Positions 35,884 through 46,313 of a DNA stretch of 64,000 nt are shown here, one piece after another. Location of the stretch: positions 61,820,864 through 61,884,863 of the forward strand of contig CM077115.1 of assembly GCA_039619475.1 (NCBI GenBank), given 5' to 3'. The position numbers and the translations under genes are program-made. This DNA is from Icerya purchasi. Lineage: Eukaryota > Arthropoda > Insecta > Hemiptera > Monophlebidae. Position 1 is the first letter of the stretch. The number at the start of each line of letters is the position of its first letter. Below the pieces are notes generated by a model that was given only the letters and a program-made list of their open reading frames with translations, was not told the origin of the DNA and made no database searches.

Positions 35884-36490
35884 ACAGTACCGTATATTAG
35901 AGATACGGAAGTCAACTCCGCTAAAGGAGTTGGATATATATATATGTTTCATTTCCAAATGTGGATATATATCCGCTTCTCAACTCCAACTCCGGCGGAG
36001 TTGCGTATCTTATATCCAACGTATAATCGCACTCTTCCTTACGTATTTAACTCCAACTCGCGTAGTGCTCGGAACGCACAAAGCAACAAAACATCCTTGA
36101 ACACGATGTGCATTTTCTTCGCGCAATTTCGATTTACCAGCACTTTTTTTGATAAAATAGCTACTTAGCATCGCGTCAAATAACACATAGCATTAAATTC
36201 GTGGATCGTATTATTCATTCGAATTTGAAAATTTTAAATCACACCGCCGCTATATTACCTTTCTATAAAGTAGCTTATGAACACGATGTAATTCCATGAA
36301 ACAGTATTGATAAGGCAAATTTTGACAGTTATGCGCGCTGCTGTCGCCTTTCAGAGTGGAGATATATCAAATCACTCCGCCAGAAGTGAATTCAACTATG
36401 TCCGGAATGACAAGATATGTCGTCAGAGGTATATCCGAATATGTTTCCGAGGATACAACTGTGCCCGGAGTTACCTATGCCTACTGTATA
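35884..36490. mobile_element. Candidate palindromic non-autonomous DNA element
   Basis: Ends look inverted: left atacagtaccgtat, right, read reversed, atacagtaggcat, both followed by a gtaactccg- or gtcaactccg-like block. Inside the left part there is a further inverted pair: agatacggaagtcaactccg at 35899-35918 against cggagttgcgtatctt at 35995-36011. The word aactcc recurs many times in both orientations. The frames in it look like chance. Confidence 0.5.
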
Positions 36491-36579
36491 TGTAGAAATA
36501 TTAATCATATATGGAATTAGGTTAGAAAAGATAAATTACGTTACTTTCTTTAATTTGGTTCTCGAAAAATAATAAAAAG

Positions 36580-37133
36580 ATCTTTGAAATAAATAGACCA
36601 CTGCACACAGTTATTATTTTTGAAGAACCGAGGAAGGATTTCGGTCTAAAACAGTGTAAGCGCTGTCAATTGTTCGGCCACACCGCCGACTACTGCAATT
36701 TATCTATTCGTTGCGTCAAGTGTGCAGGTAGACACGAAACAAACAATTGTTTCAAAGATATTGAAGATCCTGCCAAATGTGCACTATGCGGGGGGCTCAT
36801 CCGACAAGTTATAGAGAATGTCTCATATACAAAGAACAAGCACAATTCTACAATACAACCTACATGAAAAATCAACATCCAGTTAATTATGGTATAGTAC
36901 AACAACCTACAGAGGGATATCCATCTCCAAAAACCTCTAGAGAAACATATGCAGACAAAGTTAGGTTACATTCCAGAAAAATAAGGATAGTCGACTCGCC
37001 AGAAACCCACAATGAAAATACTGATAATACATATATATCTAAGATGTTAACATCATTCTTATCGGAATTCAAGTCTCTAATAAATCCATTAATTACCTTG
37101 CTTACGAAAGTTATCGATCAACTTCTGCCATAG
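36580..37133 (+). pseudogene. Jockey-type LINE ORF1 (gag) fragment with CCHC zinc knuckles
   Basis: Plus-strand frames read QCKRCQLFGHTADYC, CVKCAGRHETNNC and, after a frameshift near 36790, CAL.CGGAHPTSYREC. These are the three closely spaced CCHC knuckles typical of jockey-clade ORF1 proteins, which bind the element RNA. The downstream frame 36777-37133 continues with a Tyr/Gln-rich stretch and SRETYADKVR, as in those proteins. The N-terminal part is missing. Confidence 0.82.
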
Positions 37134-37429
37134 ATGCTAAGCAGTACCAAAATGGTCACTCAATATTCATTGGTGATAATATTGTGGAACGCTAATTGAA
37201 TAATGCAAAAGAAAAATGAGCTGGAAGTATTCCTAAATTAGAATGTTATAGATGTAGCATACAATATATATACGACTAATCATCGAGATGGTACCGCGTA
37301 TGATGGCACCGTGTATGATGGCACCATAATCTTGGTAAAAAGTTCATACATTCAACATAAATAAGTTTCCCAAAAATCTTATGCCTACCAAATAGTAGCA
37401 ATTAAGTTATTTACAAGTAGCAATCCCAT

Positions 37430-37480
37430 AACATCCTAAAATGAGGTTTAAAAGAAGAAAATGGTGCCATGTCGCTCTTC
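37430..37480 (+). pseudogene. Jockey-type LINE ORF2 3' end remnant
   Basis: RFKRRKWCHVALPII matches the C-terminal end of the jockey-type frame at 33560-33600 (RRLKRRWCRDALSHH). It suggests that the gag fragment just upstream and this end are the two ends of one internally deleted element. Confidence 0.5.
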
Positions 37481-37930
37481 CAATAATATAAATACGATTA
37501 GTACGGAACGCATAATTCATATATATATATAATATTCATTTTATAACGATATATGCCAGTATTCTAAGAGTCATATATAGCGGGCGTTAAATTACTGTTA
37601 ATGTCCTCTTTATAGTACTGGCAGGATTCTATGGGCCATTCTTCATTGTATAGATTGCCATGTTCTCCTGCTGATTCTATGAAACACGCTTTATCAATAA
37701 CATAAATACAATTACTGTTAAACGAATAATTCATATATATATATATATATATATACCTATATAATATTATTTTATGAAGCTATATGCTAATATTCTAAGA
37801 CACATATAACTGACGTTTAATTTACTATTAATATTCTCAAATTCTCCTTATAGTACTGACGGGACTCTATGGACCATACTTTACTGTATAGGTTACCATG
37901 TTACCCCGCTGGTTTTATAAAACATGCTTA
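37480..37930 (+). repeat. Tandem duplication, two units of about 215 bases
   Basis: Unit 1 starts aataatataaatacgattag near 37482; unit 2 starts aataacataaatacaattac near 37697. Each then has aataattcatatata or cataattcatatata, a block with tatatgc(c/t)a(g/a)tattctaag, ccttatagtactg(g/a)c(a/g)gga and (c/t)tgtata(g)g(a/g)tt(g/a)ccatgtt in the same order. It follows the jockey 3' end, so it may be a duplicated 3' UTR. Confidence 0.75.
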
Positions 37931-38280
37931 TTTCTGTTATAATCCTATTATTATCTCCCACTCAATCCTTTATTGAAAGGATGGGTTGGTTATTATATGG
38001 TTAGTAAATATAAGGAAGAGAGGTCATAAGCACTGTTTATGGTTCTTACCGGTACAGTGGGAGGAAAAAAAATTGGGTTCTCGGAAAGAATTTATTTCAA
38101 CTACAAAAGAAAATCAAAGAGATATTGGTAGAAATGAACGTAAAATTACGATCATTTTTACTAATAATTTATTTTGGTTTTCTTTTTTCTAACTGAAAAG
38201 AGTGAATTAGTTAAACAGAATATATACACGATTTCTTTTTATTAGTATAATTTATCTTTTTCGGTTATATATAATTAATA
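37931..38280. other. Intergenic stretch
   Basis: Nothing recognised; the frame at 37986-38192 shows no family motif. Confidence 0.4.
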
Positions 38281-38284
38281 CATT

Positions 38285-38440
38285 TAGATATTTTATGAGT
38301 TCGCATGTCCCCGATGGTGCTGATGTACCCTTAGATATCTGTAAGTTATTTTTTACTGAAGAAATAATTGAAAATATTACTGCAAACACAAAAATTGGAT
38401 TTAAAAAAATAACAATAAATTCAATAAAGTAAAAATGGCG
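38285..38440 (+). pseudogene. Possible piggyBac-type transposase fragment
   Basis: The frame reads HVPDGADVPLDICKLFF and then TEEIIENITANTKIGFKKI. This resembles the start of piggyBac-type transposase domains (PLDIFLLFF.DE....I...TN.YA). It is very short, and no ends are seen. Tentative. Confidence 0.45.
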
Positions 38441-40262
38441 CAGTCATCTGCGAAGTGTAGACTGCGTGGAAATTGAACAGCAAGCAAATAATATCGGTGA
38501 AGAGTAAGGTTATGTTTTTTTCATTAAATAATGATTTTAATTTGTATAGAAATTACAATTAAAAGAATTTTTATATTTCTGTTAATATAACAAACGCCGC
38601 TAATGTTTGAAATATTATCATTGTTAGTTACCATATTTAAAATGGAAAAAAACTGACTTTTAGTGTAACCAGCTGAAAATTAAAATATCAATGTTAATTA
38701 CAATGGAAATGTAGATCTGAGTAAAGAAACTCGAAATACCCATAGCGCCATTTACAAGCTCATCGCTGATGGAAATATTATGTATTTTAACATTATTGCA
38801 TATAACTTTTAACCATGTGGCATAACTAAATGATTCTTTACTTATTAGAAGGTATACCGATAAACGTTGGTCCCATATTAGTATCAAACTGACTAAATAG
38901 CCATTATGAACTTCCGAAATTTTAAAATTAAAGCCAAAAATGTTTAAATTTAGAGACGATAAACACGGTACCTTTAAGTATTATTAATATTACTTACCAT
39001 ATGTAAATGTAGATTCGAATAAAGATAATAAATCTGAAACCTCCAAAGCACGAAAAGCCCATCACCAACGGAATATGAATATTACTTCTGAACTAATATC
39101 CAACTCTTTATAGAATACAAAAGGTAGTAGCATTTAAAGTTGATCTATCTTTATATTATCACATAAAAATATTTACTCTAAAAATTTAAAATAAAATGAT
39201 TTTTAAAATAAAACAAAATACCAACTTTAAGATTTATTCTGAAAATTTAATAAAAATACATTAGAAGGTAAAAATTAATTATATAATTAAATATAATGTA
39301 TTTCAGAATAATATACATAAGGAAATTATGATTACTCTTAAACAACATTGATAATTATTAGGCTCACAGTACACCAAATTCAAATTCTAACAATAATTAA
39401 AACCCGTATTAAATATTTCTGATGTTTCCAATACTTGCCCTTTTGTGTTATCACGCCCTTAAATCGTTTCTAATTATTGTTACAATTTAAATTTGATGCA
39501 GACTCTAATAGGTATTAATGTTGCTTACGAATAATCGTAATATTGTTAATAATATTTTACTGTGGAACATATCGCCTTTTTATACAAACACTTATTTTTT
39601 CTTTTTAGTGCATTTTTACTAAATTTTTAGAATAAATCTTAAAGTCTGTATTTTTTTTTTAAAAAAACAATTTTCCCCGATAACGAAATATTTGATTTAA
39701 TTTTTTTTTTCAAATTCCGATGTTTCGAATTGTTTTAATGCGCATGAACGAGTCTGTAAACAATTCTAGCAAACCAGAACAGAAACGAAAAACTGTGTTG
39801 TAAAACAGATTTTTATTCCTGGTCTAATGCTAGTGTCGCTTTATTTATTAACATTGGAACAGGGTGTATATCTTCCGATGTTTACATCTACAAAGTGAAA
39901 ATAAAAGCCTTTGTTTAAAATGAACAGTCGCATCTATTTTCCAAATCGTTAATTTTTCATTATTTACAAAAAACTTTCAATCGGAAAAAATAAGACAAAA
40001 CTATTAAAAACAGTCTCCCGTTTTTCCCCTTTACCACTTTTTTTTTCTTTGCTGAATTTAAAAATTGTAAACAAAGAACTACTTCACTATAATTCACAGT
40101 TGCTGCGTGTCTTTAATGTGTATTCACCGTCGTCTAGTCGCTATAAGTAAAATTGTCGCTGATTTCTGATGTTGATCGATTTAGGAAAACAATTTCTATC
40201 CGTTGAAACGATTGCTGAAAATAAATAATGCTGATATTATTTCATCGAGGTAAACTTTCAGT
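38441..40262. other. Intergenic stretch
   Basis: AT-rich DNA without a feature I can name. Confidence 0.45.
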
Positions 40263-40533
40263 TATACACTATTATTGGATATTTGGTTGTTCATTTTTTG
40301 AATGTGGTATGACTTGAAAAAATCACAGCTTTATCAGAAATTTATATTATTAAAATATTTTAAAAATCACCGACATGTTTCGGGAACACAGTCCCACATT
40401 CGTGGTGTACTATTTGTAGTTAATTATGAATTGGGGTTGTGTTCCCGAAACATGTCAGTATTTTTGTAAAATATTTTAGTAAAACAAATTTCTGATGAAG
40501 TTGTAATTTTTTCAACTCGTATACACTATTATT
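40263..40533. mobile_element. Foldback (hairpin) element with 14-bp flanking direct repeat
   Basis: Arms of about 90 bases (40311-40405 and 40432-40520) are inverted copies: for example gacatgtttcgggaacaca on the left and tgtgttcccgaaacatgtc on the right. The spacer is only about 26 bases. The unit is bracketed by a perfect direct repeat tatacactattatt at 40263-40276 and 40520-40533, which looks like a target-site duplication. There is no coding content. Confidence 0.78.
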
Positions 40534-40740
40534 TTGAACCCTTAATAAAGGAGTTTTAATTAATCAAAATTGTTAATCTATTTGATCGTGGTGAACTGCA
40601 CTGATTTTTAAATGTATTTTTTGATACAAATAATGATTTAATTTTTTTTTTATCTTGCTATTTTACACCTAGTCGTATCAACTATTTGGTAATCTATGGA
40701 ATAAGTTAAAATAACATGAATAAGCAACTCAACCAGTGAA
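40534..40740. other. Intergenic stretch
   Basis: Short AT-rich interval; nothing recognised. Confidence 0.4.
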
Positions 40741-41525
40741 AAAATGCATACACACATACTGTTGTATTCTCACGTACGCATACATACCATACACACATGT
40801 ACCCGCATCCACGCCCGCACATACATCCTCACACATCACGCACACACACATATTATTTATTCATTTATAATTTATATGAGATCTTGAGGTCGTTTTCTAT
40901 TCAGCCTACGTCCCTCGCTTGGGTTACTCAGCAGTTCTTTTGTTGTACTATTAGGATGTTCTTTCAATCTGGCGGCATATCGTCGAGCAGCAGTTGCTAT
41001 TTCACATTCTTTACAAATTTAACTCCAAGATCTTCGTGGATTGCGATGTTGGTTATGTACCATGGAGCAGAGATGATCGCGCGTAATAACTTATTCTGTA
41101 CTCCTTGCATAATCGAAATGTTGCTGTTTTTGGCACAGCCCCATAATTGGCAGCCGTATTGCCAGACTGGTTTATGAATTTGCTTATAAAGTAGCAACTT
41201 GTTTTCAAGAGATATTCTATTGGTCGCTTACCCAACAGCCAGTATAGTTGCCGCAGCTTGATGTTCAACTCATTTCGCTATAATGTGCTTTCTCCAAGTC
41301 AAGCGTTTGTCGAGGTGTATACCGAGATACTTTAAATTTTCTTTCTGGGGGAATCACCACTCCATTCATCATTATATTTCCGGATGAATCGATTCTTCGG
41401 TTAGTGAAAACTACTCGAGATGATTTACCCTCATTAATCTTTATCACCCATAATTTGCACCAAAATGTTACTTTATTGAATGCTGTCTGCAGGTTTTTAC
41501 GCGCAACTTTTGGACATTTATATGA
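40740..41525 (-). pseudogene. Jockey-type LINE, 3' fragment
   Basis: The minus strand reads, from the right: NLQTAFNKVTFWCKLWVIKI-like residues, KINEGKSSRVVFTNRRIDSS (41440-41380), ERKFKVSRYT, then QLYWLLGKRPIEYLL, HKPVWQYGCQLWGCAKNSNI and VQNKLLRAIISAPWY. These are the segments after motif C and the C-terminal domain of jockey-type ORF2, as in the intact copy at 51.1-52.9 kb (IWMYGIQLWGCAKTSNRL). The ACAC-rich stretch at 40745-40860 corresponds to its 3' UTR; the 51.0-kb copy has the same kind of ACAC-rich tail. Frameshifts are present. Confidence 0.82.
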
Positions 41526-41792
41526 TTTAATTTCATAACATATTTACGAATATTTGTTTATAAAATTCCATACTTTTATTTTAACCCTAGAACACAACAC
41601 CTATTTTTTTCGCTACTAAACACAACACTGGGGTATTGTTGTACTCCACGCCTTTGAACACAATTTGCACAAATATTTATTATGAAAATTAATTCTGCGA
41701 CACACCACATTTTCTTCGTTTTTTCAAGACGAAGAGAATAGTATAAAAATGCAATGTTAAAATCTTCACATCCATTTTTCATATCCTGATAA

Positions 41793-42840
41793 CCATGCTC
41801 ACCTACAGGAAATTCATGATGCTCTTGGCATAAAATCCCTTTGTGAAATAAGGAGCCTGATCAATACAAGATGGAGTTGTCGATATGAAAACTGTAAATC
41901 AGTGATAACTAACTACGGTGTACTTAAAACAACTTTAGAGCGCGAGATCAACAAAAAAACAGGACAAACATGCAATAGAAGCCCTAGTACGAAACCGGAA
42001 TTTGTAATCTGTTTACATGTGTTTCACTCAGTACTTTCAGTGGTCAATGTACTGAGCAAATATTTCCAAAACAAACGTGCAACGCTTGAGCAAGCAAGCG
42101 ATATGGTTGAGGGCATCATTAAAAGTTTTGAAGAAATCCGAAATCAATTTGACACAATATGGAAGCAGATTGAAGAATTTGCTAAAAATCATAAAATATC
42201 TTTAGAACCTACAAGAGTAAGCAAAAGAAAACGCTCTCAGCAGAATGATAGAAATAAGGATTTTTTAATTGGGTCTACACTTGAAAAAGGAAGTTGGAAT
42301 GATCTATTATCTGACACAAGCTGCAGCGACCAATATTGGAAGATTAATATTTATTTGCAAATAATGGATAATGTAATAATGAATATGAAAGGCAAGTTTG
42401 TTAATCTGCCCATGGCACAATTAGCTGATGCATTTACAAAATTAGATCTCTAAAATGGCAATTATTTTATTGAAAATTACAAAGATGTCCTCGGCATTGA
42501 TCTTACTTTCTCACATGCTGAGCAAATGATAATACGAAATATGATGGTAACCAAATGGGTAGACATCACATTAGAGACCATTGTGAAAGAGGTTAAGAAA
42601 GACCTTTACCCTGATCTTTACAAACTATTATAAGTTGCAATTGTGCTTCCAGTTACCTCAGGTGGGTGCGAAAGCAGCTTTTCAGCCATGAGGAGAGTAA
42701 AAACGTGGCTCAGAAATACCATGACGCAAGAGAGGTTCTCAAATACTTGCGTGCTTCACTTTGAAAACGATTATGTAAAAAAAATATATTACTGCTGATG
42801 GCTTTGAAGCATTTTTCTGAAACAAATAGAAAACTTAAGT
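41793..42840 (+). pseudogene. hAT-type transposase remnant (ZMYM1-like)
   Basis: Plus-strand frames read LQEIHDALGIKSLCEIRSLI, NTRWSCRYENCKSV, the 183-codon frame 41902-42453 (KTTLEREINKKTGQTC, VLSKYFQNKRATLEQASDMV, WKQIEEFAKNHKI), and after two stops the dimerisation domain YPDLYKLL..VAIVLPVTS and GGCESSFSAMRRVKTWLRN. NTRW and the C-terminal CE.SFS.MRR..TWLR signature fit the hAT proteins close to zinc finger MYM-type protein 1. The N-terminal zinc finger part and ends are not seen. Stop codons show it is inactive. Confidence 0.85.
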
Positions 42841-42944
42841 TAATATAATTTTTAGATATTTAATATTTTTCAATAAATAATCTAGTAGCATGGATAACAC
42901 TGTTATACGTTTGATATTTACACAAATTCTACTGAGTAAGATTT

Positions 42945-43318
42945 TCACACAGAGTGAAGGAAAGTAGTGCCGTTTTTTTATTCTAAATTCAAAGACTTAA
43001 CTTTCCACAAAATATTTATTTATATTCAATGATGTAATCGCCATCGTTATCGATCACCTTTTGCCATCTAATGTGAAAATTTTCAATGCTGGATCAGTTA
43101 AAATCACTTAGCTTTTCGGCGAAGTAAGTGGAGAGGACATTTTGGATACCTTCCAAGCTTTCAAATTTTTTGCCACGTAGATAATGTTGCAGCGATCGGA
43201 ATAAATAAAAATCTGATGGCGCAATATCGGGTGAGTATGGAGACAAGCAGACAATCAGCTGATGATGACAGATGAATGATGGCATTCAAAAAAAACGACA
43301 TTACTTTTCGGTCCCCCT
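42945..43318 (-). mobile_element. Internally deleted mariner
   Basis: About 370 bases. Ends: left gaaagtagtgccgttttttt at 42959-42978; right, read reversed, gaaaagtaatgtcgtttttt. Inside, the minus strand keeps only the transposase C-terminus: SPYSPDIAPSDFYLFRSLQH (third catalytic Asp), YLRGKKFESLEGIQNVLS, then W.KVIDNDGDYIIEY-like residues up to 43020. The rest of the gene is deleted. The end sequence differs from the mariners at 16.4 and 56.7 kb, so this is another subfamily. Confidence 0.85.
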
Positions 43319-43959
43319 AATAAAATATTGATTAGGGGCCAGGCCTTTCCCAGAAAATACACCTAGTTACGGCAATGAATAGTTCATTAAACAATTATTA
43401 ATAGTTACGTCAGGATTGAAGCATAAATGCTGTAAGAATTAAAATTCAAAACTTGTAATCATAATGTTGCTGTTTAATGTAAATTAGTATATATATATAT
43501 ATAAGTTTTTAATGTTATTATCAATGATTGTTCAAGTATATCATTAGATATACATTGCATCTTTGTTTAAAGCATCTATTATGTCTATATGATTTAAAAG
43601 ATGCATCAATTTGTATGTAACTAAAATAACCATAATAGTAACCTTTGTGGTGAGCAAGTTTCAGCGTATGGGTTTGGGAAGGATTTTCACATACATCTAA
43701 CCAAAATAACCGCAGTACTAACTTTTTGAGAGCGGGTGTGTTTCAGCTTGTGAAGACATTTCATGTGCAGTTAACTAAAATAATCACAGCACTAACCTTT
43801 ATTAGGATTTTGCTCTTATTTTCACTCATATTTTTATAACGAGATGCTTTATGTATGAGTAACAAAACTGAGATGATTGAGAATCTTTACTATAATTACA
43901 TGTTTGTAAGTTCGTATTTGATCTATACGTATCAAAACTGATTAGCCTACTGATCTATA
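43319..43959. other. Intergenic stretch
   Basis: Contains three similar blocks: taactaaaataaccataatagtaacctttgtgg (43619), ctaaccaaaataaccgcagtactaac (43698) and taactaaaataatcacagcactaacctt (43770). They are spaced about 70-80 bases, a worn tandem repeat. Confidence 0.55.
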
Positions 43960-45800
43960 TTACGATATAATCATTTCAATTACCGCAGAGTATCCGGCAT
44001 TTTATTCAACCGCAATATTGTGAGACTTTTGTACAAGCAACCTGCATAGCTGTTGTACAGAGTAATAAAATTCTCAGTGTAGCATCCGTTTACTTTCCAC
44101 CTAAACATCTCTTGAAACAACCACAATATGAACAGTTTCTTCAACATTTTGGAAACCCATTTATTATTGCAGGTGATTTCAATGCTAAGCATGAGGCATG
44201 GGGATCTTCCTCAGCCAACAACAGAAATCCCAGTCCTGCTCATGAAAAAAGAAAAGAGTTACTGAAGTCACTGCGCAATAATCACAGTTCTATATATCTG
44301 CCAGAAAGCCAACATGCTGGCCAACAGGCAGAAGAAAAAAGACCTGACTTAATTAACTTTTTCATTATAAAAGGAATTGCAACTAGTTTTGTGTTAGTTG
44401 AAACCCTAATAGATCTATCATCAGACCATACACTAGTGTTACTAACAACAAGTATTACTGTCATACAAAAAAAAGAACGGAAGGCTCTAACAAGCAAGAG
44501 TACAGATTGGAGACGATTTCATGAGGAATTGGATCAAAGAATTGAGCTATACATACGGCTTAAAACCCCTTATGAATTAGAAGTGCAAACATCTAGCTTC
44601 ATAGAAACTATCCAGGAGGCAGCTCAGGTTGCTACTCCATAACCAAAGAATGACAGATATTAAGAAATTGTGTATCCGCTTGAAATCCGTAATAAGATAG
44701 CAGAACGACGGAAAGTTCGCAGAAAGTGGCATAACACACGATCACCATATGATAAGAATAAATTTAATGATATTAACAATCAACTTCGGTGTCTTATTAA
44801 AAAGGTTAGAATGAAGACGTTTAAAGCTTTTTTAAAGGAACTCAGTCATTATGCCGATAAGGACTATTCACTATGGAAGGCTACTCGTTGCATTAAGCGA
44901 CCAGTAACCAAAGTTCCACCGCTAAGAGATGAAACTGATAACTGGACTTAATCTGATGAGGAAAAAGCGAAACTTTTTGCACGTCATCTTTCCCGGGTGT
45001 TCATACCAAATGATATTCAGTCAAATATAAATCCGGTACCAAGCTACCTAGATAATCAAATGATAAGACCTTTCAGCCCACCAGAGGTAGCTAGAGGAAT
45101 TGATAAAAATATCAACCCGAAGAAAGCTCCTGGTATAGATGAAATTTCACCGACTGTGCTTAAATAATTGTCACGCAAAAGTGTTATTCTTTTAACAAAT
45201 TTATTTAATGCATGTTTAAGACTTGAGCATGTATCTAATGTTTTCAAGGTCGCACCGATCATCATGCTTAAGAAGTCAAAAAAAATTCTGCAGAAGTAGT
45301 TAACTCATACAGACCAATATCAATATTACCAACGGTTGCTAAACTCTTAAAGAAATTGTTACTGAAACGTTTATTACCACTAGTTGGAGAACACCTTCCA
45401 CTTTATCAGTTTGGATTTCGTAAAAAACATTCCATAATGGACCAAGTGCATCGGGTTGTTGCAGGAATAAATAGGGCTCTAGAGAAAAGAAGTATTGTTC
45501 TGCCATTTTCTTAAACATTGCACAAACATTCGATAAGGTATAGCATGAAGGCCTGATTTTCAAGCTGAATCATCTGCTGCCAGGTAACTATGTCGACTGG
45601 TTAGGTCGTACCTAACAGATCGGAAGTTCAGAGTTAATCATGAGGATACTTAATCTACATTTTACAATGTACAGGCTGGAGTTTCACAAGGGAGTGTTCT
45701 TGGATCTCCTGTATACACAATATTTGCCTATAAACGATGACAGTACCACCACTACAACATTTGCTGATGATACCGATATGCAACACAAGATATTAAAGTT
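43960..45800 (+). pseudogene. Jockey-type LINE ORF2, broken, with endonuclease and polymerase parts
   Basis: The frame 44112-44642 holds the end of the apurinic-type endonuclease: PFIIAGDFNAKHEAWGSS and SSDHTLVLL (catalytic GDFNAKH and SDH). Frames 44670-44951 and on read YPLEIRNKIAERRKVRRKWH, LWKATRCIKRPV, FSPPEVARGIDKNINPKKAP and GIDEISPTVLK, then, in shifting frames, QFGFRKKHS, VSQGSVLGS and TFADDTDM. Residue for residue this is close to the intact copy at 51.1-52.9 kb, so it is the same family. Many stops; the 3' end is missing after motif C. Confidence 0.88.
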
Positions 45801-46236
45801 TGTGGAATGCTGATTTTTTTGTATTTTTGCTGTCAATGTGATCGGTACATCCGAAAAGGGTCAAGTTTAGATGTTTTGTTGTTTTCAGCCTCGGATATTC
45901 AATCACCAAAATTCAAATCTACCGCTGTAATATATCTGTGTAATAATATCTTTTTAATATTTAATTCCATTCTTACAATAGGATCATGTTCCCAAAATTT
46001 GTCGTTATGAAACTGTTAGTTTTTTAATATACATATATTCGTAAAAATATGTATTTATTGTTTATCATAATTAATTAACAATTTCACAAATGGATTTAGC
46101 AAATGATATTTCACATTTATGGGTAATAATTAGGTATGTTCTCCGTTAAATCTTGAACTATTTTTGGATCCATATATTTACCACAAGTATTTTATATTGT
46201 CTTCTACACACTTTTGTAAGCTTTTTATTTTTACAG
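45801..46236. other. Intergenic or 5' region of the CAP-like gene
   Basis: The first exon of the CAP-like gene would be expected here or further upstream. I could not find an ATG exon that joins the phase of 46237. No TATA-like signal stands out in this AT-rich DNA. Confidence 0.4.
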
Positions 46237-46313
46237 AATACATACTGTTATTTCTGCTTGCAATAATTTTAAAACGACCCGGCATAAACAGCAGCAGCAA
46301 ACAATATAAAAAT
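46237..46313 (+). CDS. CAP-like gene, first visible exon (signal-peptide-like)
   Basis: Acceptor ttttaCAG before 46237, donor aat/GTAAGT at 46314. Encodes YILLFLLAIILKRPG and then a polar NSSSKQYKN. The open frame runs back to 46164 but has no ATG there, only TTG, so either an upstream exon supplies the start or the acceptor is false. Leaves in phase 0. Confidence 0.5.

Noticed and set aside
40797..41177. 126-codon plus-strand frame
   Set aside because: Antisense to the jockey-type C-terminal domain and its ACAC-rich 3' UTR.
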